Below, in pieces: positions 22,665 to 33,728 of a DNA stretch of 64,000 bases; the stretch's first letter is position 1, and every line of letters begins with the position of its first letter. A program made the translations under genes and the position numbers. The notes under the pieces were generated by a model, which saw only the letters and a list, made by a program, of their open reading frames with translations, did not search any database and was not told the DNA's origin. Source of the DNA: Liolophura sinensis (taxonomy: Eukaryota > Mollusca > Polyplacophora > Chitonida > Chitonidae); the NCBI RefSeq assembly GCF_032854445.1, contig NC_088301.1, positions 2,234,001 to 2,298,000 on the forward strand, given 5' to 3'.

Positions 22665-24042
22665 CAAATAAATGGCTCAAAAACCTTCATAACATTATCC
22701 TGTGAATTCTGTGTACAATCTACTGGTGGAGTCTTAACATAATCAAATGCATCAACATTGTTCACTATATCAGACTTTTTAGCAGTAACACACAAACCAG
22801 TAGGCTTGGAGCCACCCTCCTGTTCTTGCCTTCTCTTTAAAGCATAACAATTTGACATGACATGGCCTGGCTTCCTACAAAAATTACATGTAACCCTGCT
22901 AAACTGTCTATCAGTAAATGTATGGTCAGACCTTCGTTGAGTAGTGTTCGAATAAACAGGTCTTCTTTGATCACCTGATTTGTCAAAATTTTGAGCCTGT
23001 TATGTGTAACCGTGAACGTATCGGCCATAGTGGCTGCTACTTCTAAAGTATCAGCCTCTTTGTCCTCAATGAAAGTTCTGACATCATCATTAATACACCT
23101 TTTAAAGTCTTCAATCAGAATGATCTGTTTCAACTTTTCATAATCATTATCTACGCTTTTAGCATAACACCACCGCTCAAACAATTGTTCCTTCTGCCTA
23201 GCAAATTCAATGTAAGTCTGATCTCCTTTCTCAAAATTTCTAAACTTCTGCCGATAGGCCTCTGGCACAAGCTCATATCTTTTTAAGATAACATCTTTCA
23301 CAAAATCATAATCTGCAGCCTGTTCTGTTGATAACTCTGTGTATATATCCATAGCTTTGCCAGTTAACACACTCTGTAAAAGGGTAGTCCAAAACTTTTT
23401 AGGCCACTCTAAATTTTGAGCAATCTTCTCAAACTGTAGAAAATACTTATCTACATCAGTCTCACGAAATTGTGGCAGCAATCTTACGTTCCTAGAGACG
23501 TCAAATTTTGGAGGCATATCAGAAAAACTTAAGCCAGACCTATCTCCTTCTAGTTTCCTTTCTTCAATTTGGCTCTGAAGTCTCAATTTCTCCAATTCGA
23601 ACACTCTTTCATTATCCCTTTCTCTAAACAACCTTTTTTTTTCATTTTCTTTTTCTTTAAACAATCTTTCATCTTCCTTTTCTTTAAACAATCTTTCATT
23701 TTCCTTAAACAATCTCTAATCTTCCTTTTCTTTAAACAATCTTTCATTTTCCGTTTCTTTAAACAATCTTTCATTTTCCTTTTCCTTCAGTTCTAACTCT
23801 TTCAGTCTTATTACAGTGGAATCATCGCCCTCAGGCCTGTACGCATCTAATGCACTTTCATCAAACTCCTGTAATTCTACCAAACATTTAGCAATACTAA
23901 ACTGCATATTTTTCTTGCGTAAGGATCTTTTGATATTAAGATTCAGGTACTTGCTTAAAGCATACAAATCATTCTTATTTAACACATGAAAAATATCCTG
24001 ATCTGGCGCTTCCATAAACTCGTAAGGCTTAAAATCCGACAT
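22665..24042 (-). pseudogene. Gmr1-like element gag, with one nonsense codon and a frameshift
   Basis: Gag begins at ATG 24042 (MSDFKPYEFMEAPDQ). A charged coiled-coil segment of about six ERLFKEKEN units (23600-23800) is interrupted by one TAG at 23718-23716. A capsid-like helical region follows (FRETDVDKYFLQFEKIAQ through AYRQKFRNFEKGDQTY), resembling the retroelement gag from which the vertebrate SCAN domain is thought to derive. After a one-base shift near 22995-23010, the other frame carries a CCHC knuckle, CNFCRKPGHVMSNC, at about 22840-22880. A second shift near 22640-22660 leads into the protease. Gag packages the element RNA. This copy needs three corrections to be read through, so it is inactive but young. 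Confidence 0.8.
23600..23800 (-). repeat. 27-bp minisatellite encoding RLFKEKE(N/D)E units
   Basis: About six imperfect 27-base units lie within gag, each coding nine charged residues. This gives a Lys/Glu-rich coiled coil. Confidence 0.85.
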
Positions 24043-24138
24043 GATGAATAAAATCTGCTGGCAAAATTTACAACAGTCAAAGACTAGAAAAATGACACAA
24101 CTTACACAAAATCCTTTCAATTCCAATTCAAATTCACT

Positions 24139-24157
24139 TCCCTGGCAAGCCCCCAAT
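24139..24157 (-). promoter_or_regulatory. Probable primer binding site of the LTR element
   Basis: On the minus strand, TGGGGGCTTGCCAGGGAAG lies two bases after the LTR end (TAACA). Its beginning matches the TGGGGGCT of tRNA-Pro-type primer binding sites; the rest diverges. The primer identity is tentative. Confidence 0.55.
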
Positions 24158-24158
24158 T

Positions 24159-24924
24159 TGTTACTACCCAAACTGTCTGTATTATAAAGAGATGGCTTGT
24201 TCGAAATACACGACAGTTTTGGCACACAAAAAAGTAACCAAAACCAGCAGATTTTATTTTACAATAATTTATTAGCTTAACAAGAACAGATAACAAGACT
24301 TATACAAATACTAAAGTACTTAAGTTTAACAAGAAAGGATAGCAGTATCTATACAAATACTAAAGTACTTACGGTGTCAAGTCCAAACGGACGCATATCT
24401 TCCACAAAATATATATATACCACACAGGCATAAATGCTCAGAGGCAAATTCACAAGAGGAAGTGTATAACTGAGTGTATGACGAAATATACACAAAATTC
24501 CACAGACAGGGTCCGTGTACTAATAAGCACTGTGTACACAAGAGCACAAATTAAACATACAAGTTCAGACTGAACAAGTGCTCGGTGGAGATAGGATATA
24601 ACAAAGCCAGAGGCTATAAAGACACCAAAATTCAGCACAAATGGCCTACTAAAGTAATACACAGCAAAAGCATCCAAGTTGTCAATAATTCTCCTTTCTC
24701 CGTTCTCTGTTCTCCCCGTTTGACCTGTTTTCATAGGTCTTATATAGCCTGGTGGAATTGTCTTGAATAAGAAAATTCCTGAACACTTGATGTAAACAAA
24801 CAGGCACCGAACTGAGCGCATTCTGGAATATTCTAAGGTAGAGGCAGACAGCAGGCGCGGAACTCAGCGTATGTAAACAATGGCAAGCTAAATTTAGAAA
24901 CTGACGGCAGTCGTGCACATAACA
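24159..24924 (-). repeat. 5' LTR of the Gmr1-like element
   Basis: This 766-bp block begins TGTTATGTGCAC and ends TAGTAACA on the minus strand, so it has TGTTA...TAACA ends. It contains a TATATATAT box (about 24406-24416), an AATAAA signal at 24252-24257, and two tandem 49-bp units (24278-24375, shared core TACAAATACTAAAGTACTTA). The family A frame resumes immediately at 24925. No matching 3' LTR is present. Confidence 0.8.
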
Positions 24925-26460
24925 ATAATATCGAACGTCAGTTGCAGCTTTGTCACAATAAAATCGAGAAATGTGCAATTGAAAACGGTTTTAGATTTTC
25001 AACGTTTAAAACCGTCGGTATGCATTTTTGTAACAAACGGAAACTTCATCTTGATCGCGAGTTTAATTTTTGTGATGAACAGGTTAAAATTGTTGGAGAA
25101 ACTAAAATTTTAGCTATAATATTTGATAGTAAACTATCTTTTATACCTCATTTAAAAATGCTTAGGGCTAAATGTACAAAGGCTCTCGATATAATTAAGG
25201 TCGTGTCTAGCACCGATTGGGGTGCTGACCGATCAGTTTTACTTAAATTATATCGTTCTCTGGTGAGGTCTAAATTGGACTATGGATCCATCATTAACAG
25301 TTCCGCTAGGAAGTCGTATATTAAAATGTTGGATCCTCACCAGTAGAAAGTTTATACGTGGAGGCAAATGAGCCTTCTTTATATAACCGACGTATAAAAC
25401 TTCGCCTTCAATATGCTACAAAGCTTAAAGCACATCCAACAAAGCCCGCCTGCGACTGTGTTTTCAATCCATTGTATGTAGACAAATATACTAAATGTCC
25501 TAACAAGATCCCTTCGTTCGGTGTTCGTATAAGGGACCATATTGTGGAAGCCAACATTAAACTTGGGGACATAGCTCCGGTTTCTTTTCCGGAGTCCCCT
25601 CCTTGGCTTCTTCCGCAACCTAATCTACGAAAACATAATAAATGACATACAAATCAAGTCAAGGCTAATTATCCGGATTACAAATTTATATATTGATGGG
25701 TCAAAGGATGTGGGGACAGAGTTGCGGCTGTGTTTGTCTTAGAACAGCGGGTCACTTCTCTTCGTTTACCTCCTTCATCCTCTATCTATTCTGCAGAGGC
25801 CAGAACTATACTCTTGGGCTTATCGTATGTTTCTTCTGGGCGTGCCTAGAGGGCAGTGATATGCACTTACTCGTTGCCTTGTCTTTTGGCAATTCAGAAT
25901 AAGAAATTTATTACTTCTTGATATTATAGCCTTGCATAGAAAACTGATTAAAAGAGGTAGAGATATCGTATTCTGTTGGATATCAAGTCATATTGGTATC
26001 CATGGAAACACACTCGTAGGCAGGGAAGCGAAGGCTGCCCTATATAAACATGTATCTCATTTTAAAGTCCCGTATTCTGACTCTCGCCCAAATATTCGTC
26101 GCCTCTGGCAGGGTGAATGGGACTTGCAGATCCATTATAAACTGCACACCATTCATCCTGTCATTGGCTACAATTCTTATACGTGTGGAAAGTCTTGTCG
26201 AGACTGAATAGTTTTAAATAGGTGTCGAATTGGGCATTCTCATCTAACACACAATTTCATCTTAGATGGGAGCAGTGCCCCCGAGTGTGTTGGGTGTGAT
26301 GCCCAATATGGCATCAAACATATCCTGGTTGACTGTGTAGACTTTGCCCATGTTCGCCCAAAATTCTACACAGTCAAACCTATATATGAATTATTTGACA
26401 GCATCGCTGGCGATGTTGTCATAAATTATTTGAAGGCCATTTGCCTATATCATGAAATAT
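24925..26460 (+). pseudogene. Family A copy A6, ORF2 part 2 (RT thumb and RNase H)
   Basis: Resumes at NNIERQLQLC, about 530 bases downstream in the element from where part 1 stopped. It covers the RT thumb (25140-25345, TDWGADRSVLLKLYRSLVR), the connection (25358-25640) and RNase H. The first RNase H Asp motif reads YIDGSKD near 25690, and WISSHIGIHGN is near 25980-26010. The C-terminal CVGCDAQYGIKHI region is near 26290-26330, with stops and shifts between them. It ends with the 3'UTR that follows. Confidence 0.8.
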
Positions 26461-26727
26461 AAATGTTAATTGTGGTAAATATCTATAGATAAACAGTTAT
26501 ATACATATAGATTTCTAGATAAACTGTTTTTACAATATGCTGATTTTCGAGTTTTAACTTTTTTTTTTCTTTTTGATCTGATTTTAAACATGTCTGTACT
26601 TTTTGTTTTAATTTGGATGTTGACGCTTTCGTATCGAAAACCGTAACTGTCTCGAGTTTTCACTTTGTTCTCGCCAGGATATGGCTGAAATATTGTCTAT
26701 GTGGCGTTAAGGCATAGTCATTCATTC
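26461..26727 (+). mobile_element. Copy A6, 3'UTR and tail
   Basis: The AT-rich 3'UTR ends in GGCTGAAATATTGTCTATGT, then GGCGTTAAGGCATAGTCATTCATTC. It is the plus-strand counterpart of the 3' ends at 14633 and 43232. Confidence 0.8.
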
Positions 26728-27875
26728 CTAATAAGATCCCTCCGTTTGGTTTTCGTATATGGGACCATATTGTGGAACCTAACATCAAGTTAGAGGATAT
26801 AGCTCCGGTGTGTTATCCGAAGTCTCTTCACTGGCTTCTTCCACAACCTAAACTAATATTTTATCTACGAAAACATAAAAAAAACATCACATACTAATTC
26901 TCTAATAATTCAGCAAAGTTTTCCTGAAATTAAGGGTAATTATATGGATTATAAATTTATATACACTGACGGGTCAAAAGATGGGTTTCGGCCGCTTCCA
27001 TATTTTTCTTCAATCTTGGCAATCAATTGCCAAGACCAGAGCTATACTCCTGGCCTTATCATATGTTCCTTCTGGGCGTGCCGATAAGGGAATAATATGT
27101 ACTGACGCGCATTCCTGCCTTTTGGCAATACAGCGTAATAAAATAAAAAAAAATCCACTGATACTTGAAATATTAGCCTCACACAGAAAAATAATTAAAA
27201 GAGGTAAAGATATATTCTGTTGGATACCGAGTCATCTTGGTATCCATGGAGACAGTCGTAGACAGGGAGCCAAAGGATGCCCTATATAAATCTATATCAA
27301 GAGGTAATACTGACATAAAGTGCAAATATTTTTAAACATATTCGTAAAGTAAATGGGACTTGCAGGTCCATAATAAACTACATGCTGTTCATCCTGTCAT
27401 TGGCTACAATACTCGTACTAGCGCAAAGTCTCGTAGAGACCAAAGGTGGCGTGTTGGGCATTCTCGTGTAACACAATTTCATACTAGATGGGAGAAGTGC
27501 TCCCGAGTGTGTTGGATGTGATGCCCAATATGGCATAAACATATTCTGCTTGACTGTGTGGCCTTTGCTCATTTTCGGCAAAGACTCTACACAGTCTACT
27601 CTATATGACTTATTTGACAGCATCGCTGGCGATGTTGTCATAAAATATTCGAAAATATATTAAAATGTAAATATTAATTGTTATAAATATTTCTAAAGTT
27701 ATATACATATAGATTTCTAGATATACTATTTTTAAAACATGCTGGTTTTCGAGTTTTTATTGTTGTTTTTCTTTTATCTGATTTTAAACGTCTGAACTGT
27801 TTTGTTTCATTTTGAATAGTCTCACTATCATATCGAAAACATATTCTATCCTATAACTATTCATTTATTCATTCT
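26728..27875 (+). pseudogene. Family A copy A8: RT connection, RNase H and 3'UTR
   Basis: Starts abruptly at the NKIPPFGF codons and continues through PKLIF, an intact YTDGSKDG near 26960, a damaged SDSLSCL (CTDAHSCL) near 27100-27120, and IPSHLGIHGD near 27225-27250. It ends in a 3'UTR with CATTTATTCATTC near 27860-27875. Small indels break the frame. It is a 5'-truncated insertion or a continuation fragment. Confidence 0.75.
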
Positions 27876-28880
27876 TCGACTTAATAAAATCGCCGAGCCT
27901 TAGGTCTAAATTAGGACAATTATTAAATCTGTGCTCGGCCGTTTTACGGTCCTTTATGGCTTTATGACAGTTATTATCATGCCAGGGTTTACTTTTAGAT
28001 TTTGAATTTTTCGAGGTCATAGGTATGGTTCTATCAGCTGTTGTTCGTATAAGTTCATTAAATTGGAATAAAGGATCATCAGCAGCATTGAGACTCTCTG
28101 GAGTGATGTCAGCCTCACAGAACATCTCAAATGCCACAGAATCTACTTTATCGAAGTTCTACCTCGCTACACATTCTAAAGAATTAGAAGTGAGATGCTC
28201 CAGGACAATAGGAAAATAGTCACTACCAGAGACTGTCATGCACTTTCGAAGAAAAATTCAGCAAAAGTGATGGATCTGTGATATGAACCATTACCTAGAT
28301 GTAAATAGGTATTGGAACCACCAATGAAATAATACAGTTCACCTTTTGATAAAAAAAATCTTCCAAGGCTTTTCCTTTACCATTTATATTTTTACTGGTC
28401 TTCTATATTTTAAATTTTCAGCAAAATTTATGTATTAATTTCCGGAACATTCCAACAAAATGTTTTCCGATATCATTTTCTTCACTTGTTTTAATGTTCC
28501 AGCACAACTTTCTAATGTGTTTTGTAGTACAAATGGACGTATTTTCATTTTACCTTAATTCTCATTTTTATTACATATCACCAAAAAGTAGGAAAATAAT
28601 TGTTTCCTTGTTTCAATTTCTTGGATTTCCCTTTGATTACCAACGACTGCCTGAAATTTGTGAGAGAGCCACAATGTGTTTTTATTAATTTCACCCTAAG
28701 TGTCTCTCATCTGCCACGGAGTGCCAACAAGGGCGAATTTACCTCTGACCAACAGAGAATAGAAACAGGGAACCCACGCACGGTACACCCGAACGGACAG
28801 AATCTAACCATTGGTATAACTTAATCTACTCGATTGACGAATTAGCCACCGACCCCGACGAAGAGCATCTGAAGAAAAAG
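27876..28880 (-). pseudogene. Family A copy A9: ORF2 start, ORF1 piece and type-2 5'UTR
   Basis: The ORF2 linker and distal endonuclease (LNAADDP..., 27880-28380) are joined by a deletion to a type-2 ORF1 fragment (28390-28560, encoding the ENILLECSGN-like segment). That is followed by a type-2 leader (28690-28880), recognised by ACCAACAGAGAATAGAAACAGG and the CACGGAGTGCCAACAAGGGCG string. Nothing here is translatable at length. Confidence 0.7.
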
Positions 28881-29099
28881 TAACATTTTCATTTACAGTG
28901 TTAATGAATTTATATTACCTTGATTATTTCTATGATCAGTGGATTTCTCTATTCTTCCTATGCCAATTTTCAAAGACTCGTCCTTTTTTAAGAAAAGAAA
29001 TAGAAACACCTAATAGAAGTAACAAAAGTAATAACAGCTATCCACAACAGTACAGATTCAGTGGCATTAATTCTTCCTGAGCCTTAATGTTATTAATAA
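28881..29099. other. Unassigned AT-rich intronic sequence
   Basis: No family repeat, ORF with recognisable features or regulatory motif was found. Confidence 0.4.
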
Positions 29100-31090
29100 C
29101 CTGCATCCTTCTATACTTACAGATAATTTTTTATTTGGTCAAAATGCAAGGATTATTCAATGGTGGAGTCCACGTGGGAGCCCGGGTATAATTTCTGTGT
29201 CAGAGACAGGAAAGGCTGCAGCGCTTCACAACGTGGTTGGTGCTGTACAACGACGCCTAAGGTAAGGAATTTCTACCATTTAAACCGTTCATGCCATTGG
29301 ATGTGTATCGGTATTTGTTTGAGTTTAAATGTGCAGGCAATGGAAGTTTGCTATATAAAACTGATTATCATTGATAGGCTGGGCTTAACTCTGGACTGGT
29401 ATATGCAGATCAACAAGCACGGACAAGGCATAAGACTGTGTTTTCCAGTGAAACTCAAACCCCCGTCTGATCTTGCAAAAGAAGTTCTGTGTGTCAGAAG
29501 ACTGTAAGACAGATTGATTCCAGTGGAATCAGTTTACACTGTTTATCTGCGACAGAAGCCTTTGATGCTTTGTGTGAATTGTAATAATGTCTCCATTATT
29601 ACAATCTGGCAAAATGGCATTGAAACCTCAGGTTTTTAAACAACTAAACATTGACGGCGAAATTACTGTTTTTAGCAGTTGTGCTAAATTTGTTAATAAG
29701 GAGTCAGTGTCGATATCTGTTTCGTTAAACATTGGATAACCCACTTGTACGAGAATTGCAAAAGTCTATGACTACAAACAAATGCTTATCGTACATACGT
29801 ATTATTAACAGTCAGCTTTCATGTTGTCAGCTATTAGATGTACCAAGACTGGAAGGCAGAAGAGTGTGTAACGAGGTTGTGTCTAAATGTGAAGTAACTG
29901 GAGTCGACGTCAGCGGCTTGACCAACAGTTTGTGACTGTTGCTATCTATAAGAATGAAATCCGTGATGTGCTAAACATTTATTGTCAGGCCATAACCCGT
30001 TTTTCGAGCTTGTTAAAGCACCAGATCACAATTTCTGAGAAAGAAATTTCCATAGACCCTCTCAAACAGAAGAATGAAGAGCTATATATTTCGAACGCAT
30101 CCAACATAACCGCTTTACGTAAAGCAAACGTCAAATGGCATATCCCAGTTAACACTAAGCAAAAACTTAAAAGAACTCCAGTCAAATTTTTGTAAAGCTC
30201 TGTGGTTTTGTGAGACAGATTTCAGTAATTTAAACGATAAAGTTCAGAAAAGTTGTGTATTTATTATAGACGTTTTGTATAAGTGATGCTATATATCATG
30301 AATTGGTTTGTAATATTTCCTGATATACCCGGAAGTACTTGATTGTACAGTGCTGAAAGCAGATCAGATTCACTTTTTCACATTCAACCAGTGACTGGAA
30401 AATATTCCTGGAGCTGTGTTAGCTTTGATAAAGTGCTGAAAAATCTTGATAACGAGGAAGTATTTAAAGTAGAGGGCAGGGTGAAGACATTACAAAATTC
30501 AGAGTGAAGTTTTCAGGCGATGGTGCAAATGTTAGGCGCAATTTCAAGTTTGTCGAACAGAAAATTGTTGCAATTTTAAATTGTAAAGAGGAAAGATGAG
30601 CGCTGGGATACCAGCAAACCCTGGGATTTCCGTCATACGTGTAATTTACGTAGAACATCAGAGGAGAGCGTTCACCCTGTCATCACCCATATGTACAACT
30701 AATACTAAGTATGCTGTCAAACGTAAACCACTATTACATCTTCCTACTCAGCATGTTGTTATGGATGAACTGCACTTAATGCGACGTATCACGTATTTCA
30801 CATTAATTAGAAATGTGGTTGATGGTTTACCTCGCTCGTAATATAGAAAACAAGGTCAAAAGAGAGCCTTTCAATTCTGTGCAACAGTTGACTCAAGCCA
30901 TTAAAATCATGTGTGGTGTTTTATTTGAAATATTGGCCGTCTGAAGAGGGTAAGGGGAATTTGAACTGGACAAGGAAAGAAATAAGTTTTACAACTTCTT
31001 CATCAAAATTGGATGGCATGATTCATGAAGATACCTGACTAGAAACTATCGACCTACGGGTAAAATTTGCAAAAAAACATATGACATTAT
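29100..31090 (+). pseudogene. Decayed copy of an uncharacterised multicopy protein gene
   Basis: Coding-like fragments follow one another on the plus strand in shifting frames. Examples are NFLFGQNARIIQWWSPRGSP (29122-29180), VAIYKNEIRDVLNIYC (29940-30190), FSGDGANVRRNFKFVEQ (30510-30570), KDERWDTSKPWDF (30590-30640), VVMDELHLMRRIT (30750-30790) and WPSEEGKGNLNW (30940-30975). The SGDGANV, KDERWD and MDELHLMLRI-like motifs resemble, from memory, large uncharacterised proteins found in many copies in molluscs and cnidarians. I cannot name a function. The stop and frameshift density shows it is dead. Confidence 0.5.
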
Positions 31091-31255
31091 ATGTAGCCGG
31101 TATGAGACCCGGCACGACGTAGCGTCTGCAGATTTACTTACGCAGTGCAAAGTGGGTAGAATGTTTCCGATCCTTTTTCTCGCTTATACCCCTCTCTCTT
31201 AGAGCCTTACATGCATTGCGTATCGTGTCATGTACCAGTGTTTTGTGCATATGTA

Positions 31256-31327
31256 CGGGGCCCTCTGTGGCTCAGTAGGTTAGCACGCTCGCGCAGCGTA
31301 AAACACCAATCAAATAAAAATACACAA
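31256..31327 (+). mobile_element. Mini-SINE: tRNA head fused to SINE tail
   Basis: This 72-bp element has a tRNA-like head (TGTGGCTCAGTAGGTTAGC, box A type) joined directly to the SINE 3' end GCGTAAAACACCAATCAAAT. It is flanked by ATATGTA at 31249-31255 and 31328-31334. The whole SINE body, including box B, is absent. Confidence 0.8.
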
Positions 31328-31334
31328 ATATGTA

Positions 31335-31655
31335 GGGTGATCTAGCTAAGTTCAATTGTCAGGTTGTGGAGAAGGCTAATGATGAAATCAAAACGATTCG
31401 TCACCGAAAATACCACAAATGATCGGCGACTAAAGAGGCGCTTAAGGTGAGAAAGCGCATAGAGCAAGGCCAGACTCTTCAGTGAGAAAGGGAGAGAAGA
31501 GCCTGTGAAAAGAGAAAAATGCAATGGTGGGAGAATTAAATTTTCCGTAAACGTGGCGAATAGAGGTTTAGGATAACTCAGAGCCAGCTGTGGTAATTTT
31601 TATGCAACTGGATTAGGACTATCCCAAATGAACACTGCGGAAATTAAGAAAAATG
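31335..31655. other. Unassigned sequence between two SINEs
   Basis: The plus strand has a short Lys/Arg/Glu-rich reading (VEKANDEIKTIRHRK near 31365-31410) with stops. It may be a remnant of a coding repeat, but nothing firm can be said. Confidence 0.3.
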
Positions 31656-31910
31656 TTATTCACTTATTTATTTGATTGGTGTTTTACGCAGTACTAGAGA
31701 ATATTTCACTTATACGACGGCGGCCAGCATTACGGTGGGAGGAAACGGGATAGAGCCCAACGGAAACCTACAACCATCCGCTGATTCCTGACAGACAATT
31801 CCGTGTGCCAGCATTGGCTGGATTTGAACTTACAGCGACCGCCTTGTTTGAGAGGCTTCTCGGTCATTACGCTACGTTAGCGCACTAACCCATTGAGCTG
31901 CGGACGCCCC
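31656..31910 (-). mobile_element. Full-length tRNA-derived SINE
   Basis: This is the only complete SINE here. On the minus strand it begins GGGGCGTCCGCAGCTCAATG, with a box A at about 31881-31899 and a box B (GTAAGTTCAAATCC) at 31820-31833. The shared body GGAAACC/CCGCCGTCGTATAAGTG follows, then GCGTAAAACACCAATC and (AAAT)n. The flanks are similar A-rich strings (AAGAAAAAT and AGGAAAAAAT). RNA polymerase III transcription from the internal boxes is expected for this class. Confidence 0.9.
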
Positions 31911-33138
31911 TAGGAAAAAATTAAGCAGATGTGTGTCAATACAAAGATGCGATCATGAGATTTTGTTTCAGAATATTGAATGAAGTTTGTAATATAACGT
32001 CTGAAACTATGTTTGGTAGAGATGTTTACTATATATTTTCCTACATAATAATAAATCTGACACTACCGACAGCACAGAATAAAATGTTTTTTCTGCATTC
32101 CAATTTTCCCTTCTTGGATATTTCCCTCCAGGATAAATCGTTGCTCAAAAGTCCAAAAGTCCAGTTGTTAATTTGAGCCTGTTGTCACTACCGAAGACGC
32201 CAAAAACAAGTTCATTTCACGTTTTATTCTATGTTGGGTGACAAAATGTTAACGTACCGAGCCCAAAAAATTCGGTTACAGCAACTATTTCCCTGTCTGT
32301 GTTGCTGGATTAACTAAATGCGCCTTCTCCATTTTGAGGTAGTGTGGTGAAGGAATGGGGGTGAAGGAATAGAGCTGGGAGGGAGGGGCGAGGGTGGGGA
32401 GGGGGGGTGCGGAGTACTGGGTAGTCAGCCCACATATAATCTCCAAAGAACACACGCTTGTCGCCCTTCCAACTACACACGGCTGCAGGAGATCAGGGCA
32501 GGGTGAGTGTGCAGGCCTATATGACAGCGAAGAAATTCAGCCAAACAAACACTTTCGACAATTTGAACTATCTAAGCAACGTCAAAAAGTTAAAAGATTT
32601 GAAACTACTTCATATACTGGTCTAGCAGAAACTATCACGGTAAAATGAGATTTATATTTACTCTCGAAATTTGATTAAACCCGTAACCTTGTTTTTAGGA
32701 AAATAACATAAGCACAAACAGACTGTTTGGTTCTTAACTTTAAACTTAGACGAAACTATCTAAAATATTTTGTTACTAGATATATTGTCTGAGTACTGGA
32801 ACTAATGAAGAGTACTACGGCACGGCCGGAATTTAAGACTGTGTGGATACAATGAGCCACAACACGGCGAAACTAATGTTAATTAGATGGGCCGCTGAAA
32901 GAGAATGCAGCTGACTGCCAGCGCTTGACCAATGCGCTTGAAATGTGACGTTTTTGCCACTTTTTTTTCATTTTTGGGAATAGATAGACTTTAACACCTT
33001 CGTCATGATGTCTGTTGTGTAACCCGCTACCTATGGCGGTGTTAAACTGTTCATCACATGTGAAGGATTGTCGGGGATATTTGCACTTTTGACTGTATGT
33101 CTTGATCGCTTTACTCCATAAATTGCGTTTCTACAATT
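31911..33138. other. Unique intronic sequence with a G-rich block
   Basis: No gene was recognised. Bases 32352-32410 are strongly G-rich on the plus strand, with four or more runs of three to seven G, so quadruplex formation is possible. The remainder is AT-rich single-copy-like sequence; the short frames at 31931-32176 and 32394-32648 show no recognisable features. Confidence 0.4.
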
Positions 33139-33296
33139 TTGGTTTATTTATTTCATTGGTGCCTTAAGCCGCACTCAAAAATGTTTCACTTTTATGACAT
33201 TATGGTCAGCATTATGGTAGGAGTAAACTGGGCAGGGCTTTAGTTGAAACCCACTGTCATCGACAGTTTGTGGCCAGACCTTCCCAGGGAAGGCCT
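33139..33296 (-). mobile_element. Diverged tRNA-derived SINE fragment
   Basis: The minus-strand SINE tail and body (TTATTTATTTCATTGGTGCC, then GTCAGCATTATGGTAGGAG and AAACCCACTGTCATC) have many substitutions and no head. It is the oldest-looking SINE copy. A long minus frame crossing it (33175-33561) is incidental. Confidence 0.75.
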
Positions 33297-33728
33297 GGGA
33301 AAGAACCAGCCGAACCTGAACACAGGCTCCAGCGCCATTGCGCCGTGCTGAGACGCCCATCACTGCGAAAATGGAGAGTATACAATTTCCACTGAAATGT
33401 TTTAAAATGATCCCATTCACATTTGTCTGACGGGAAAACAAAGATTTGTTGTCAACTATCATTATTCGCTTTTGCGCCATATTACCCGACAAAAACATAA
33501 AAATGTATCTACCCAACTTATAAAAGGTGTGTGGGGGGGGGGGGGGGCTTTTGAATTGCAACCATATGTCACACTGGTATTCAGGAATTCTTCATACTAA
33601 ATAACCGTACACAAAATAAGACAAAAAATTTACTAAGTCACCATGTATTACCCATGACAACATACACATATGCATGATCAATCACTTTTGTAGTGCGCTA
33701 ACGAGTATATAAAATGAACGTTACTTAC

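Larger units (their letters stand above)
13475..33728 (-). other. Host gene intron 2, about 20 kb, packed with transposons
   Basis: The intron is bounded by donor G|GTAAGT (33728-33723) and acceptor TTGCAG (13475-13480). The flanking exons are phase-compatible. Inside lie copies A5p, A5, A6, A8 and A9, a DNA transposon, the LTR element, SINEs and a decayed multicopy gene. Bases 13475-13812 are unique AT-rich sequence apart from the 13660-13790 repeat. The intron is inferred from signals and phase, not from transcripts. Confidence 0.65.

Noticed and set aside
23569-23796. Phe/Lys-rich plus-strand ORF
   Set aside because: It is the complement of the 27-bp repeats of gag.
19471-26727. Twin-priming inversion joining A5 and A6
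   Set aside because: The two arms cover overlapping parts of the element, which a single twin-primed transcript would not give.
31256-31300. Functional tRNA gene
   Set aside because: Only the box A half is present and it is fused to a SINE tail. There is no cloverleaf.
33175-33561. 128-codon minus-strand ORF near the host promoter
   Set aside because: It crosses a SINE and an oligo-G run, and the host exon lies just outside it.
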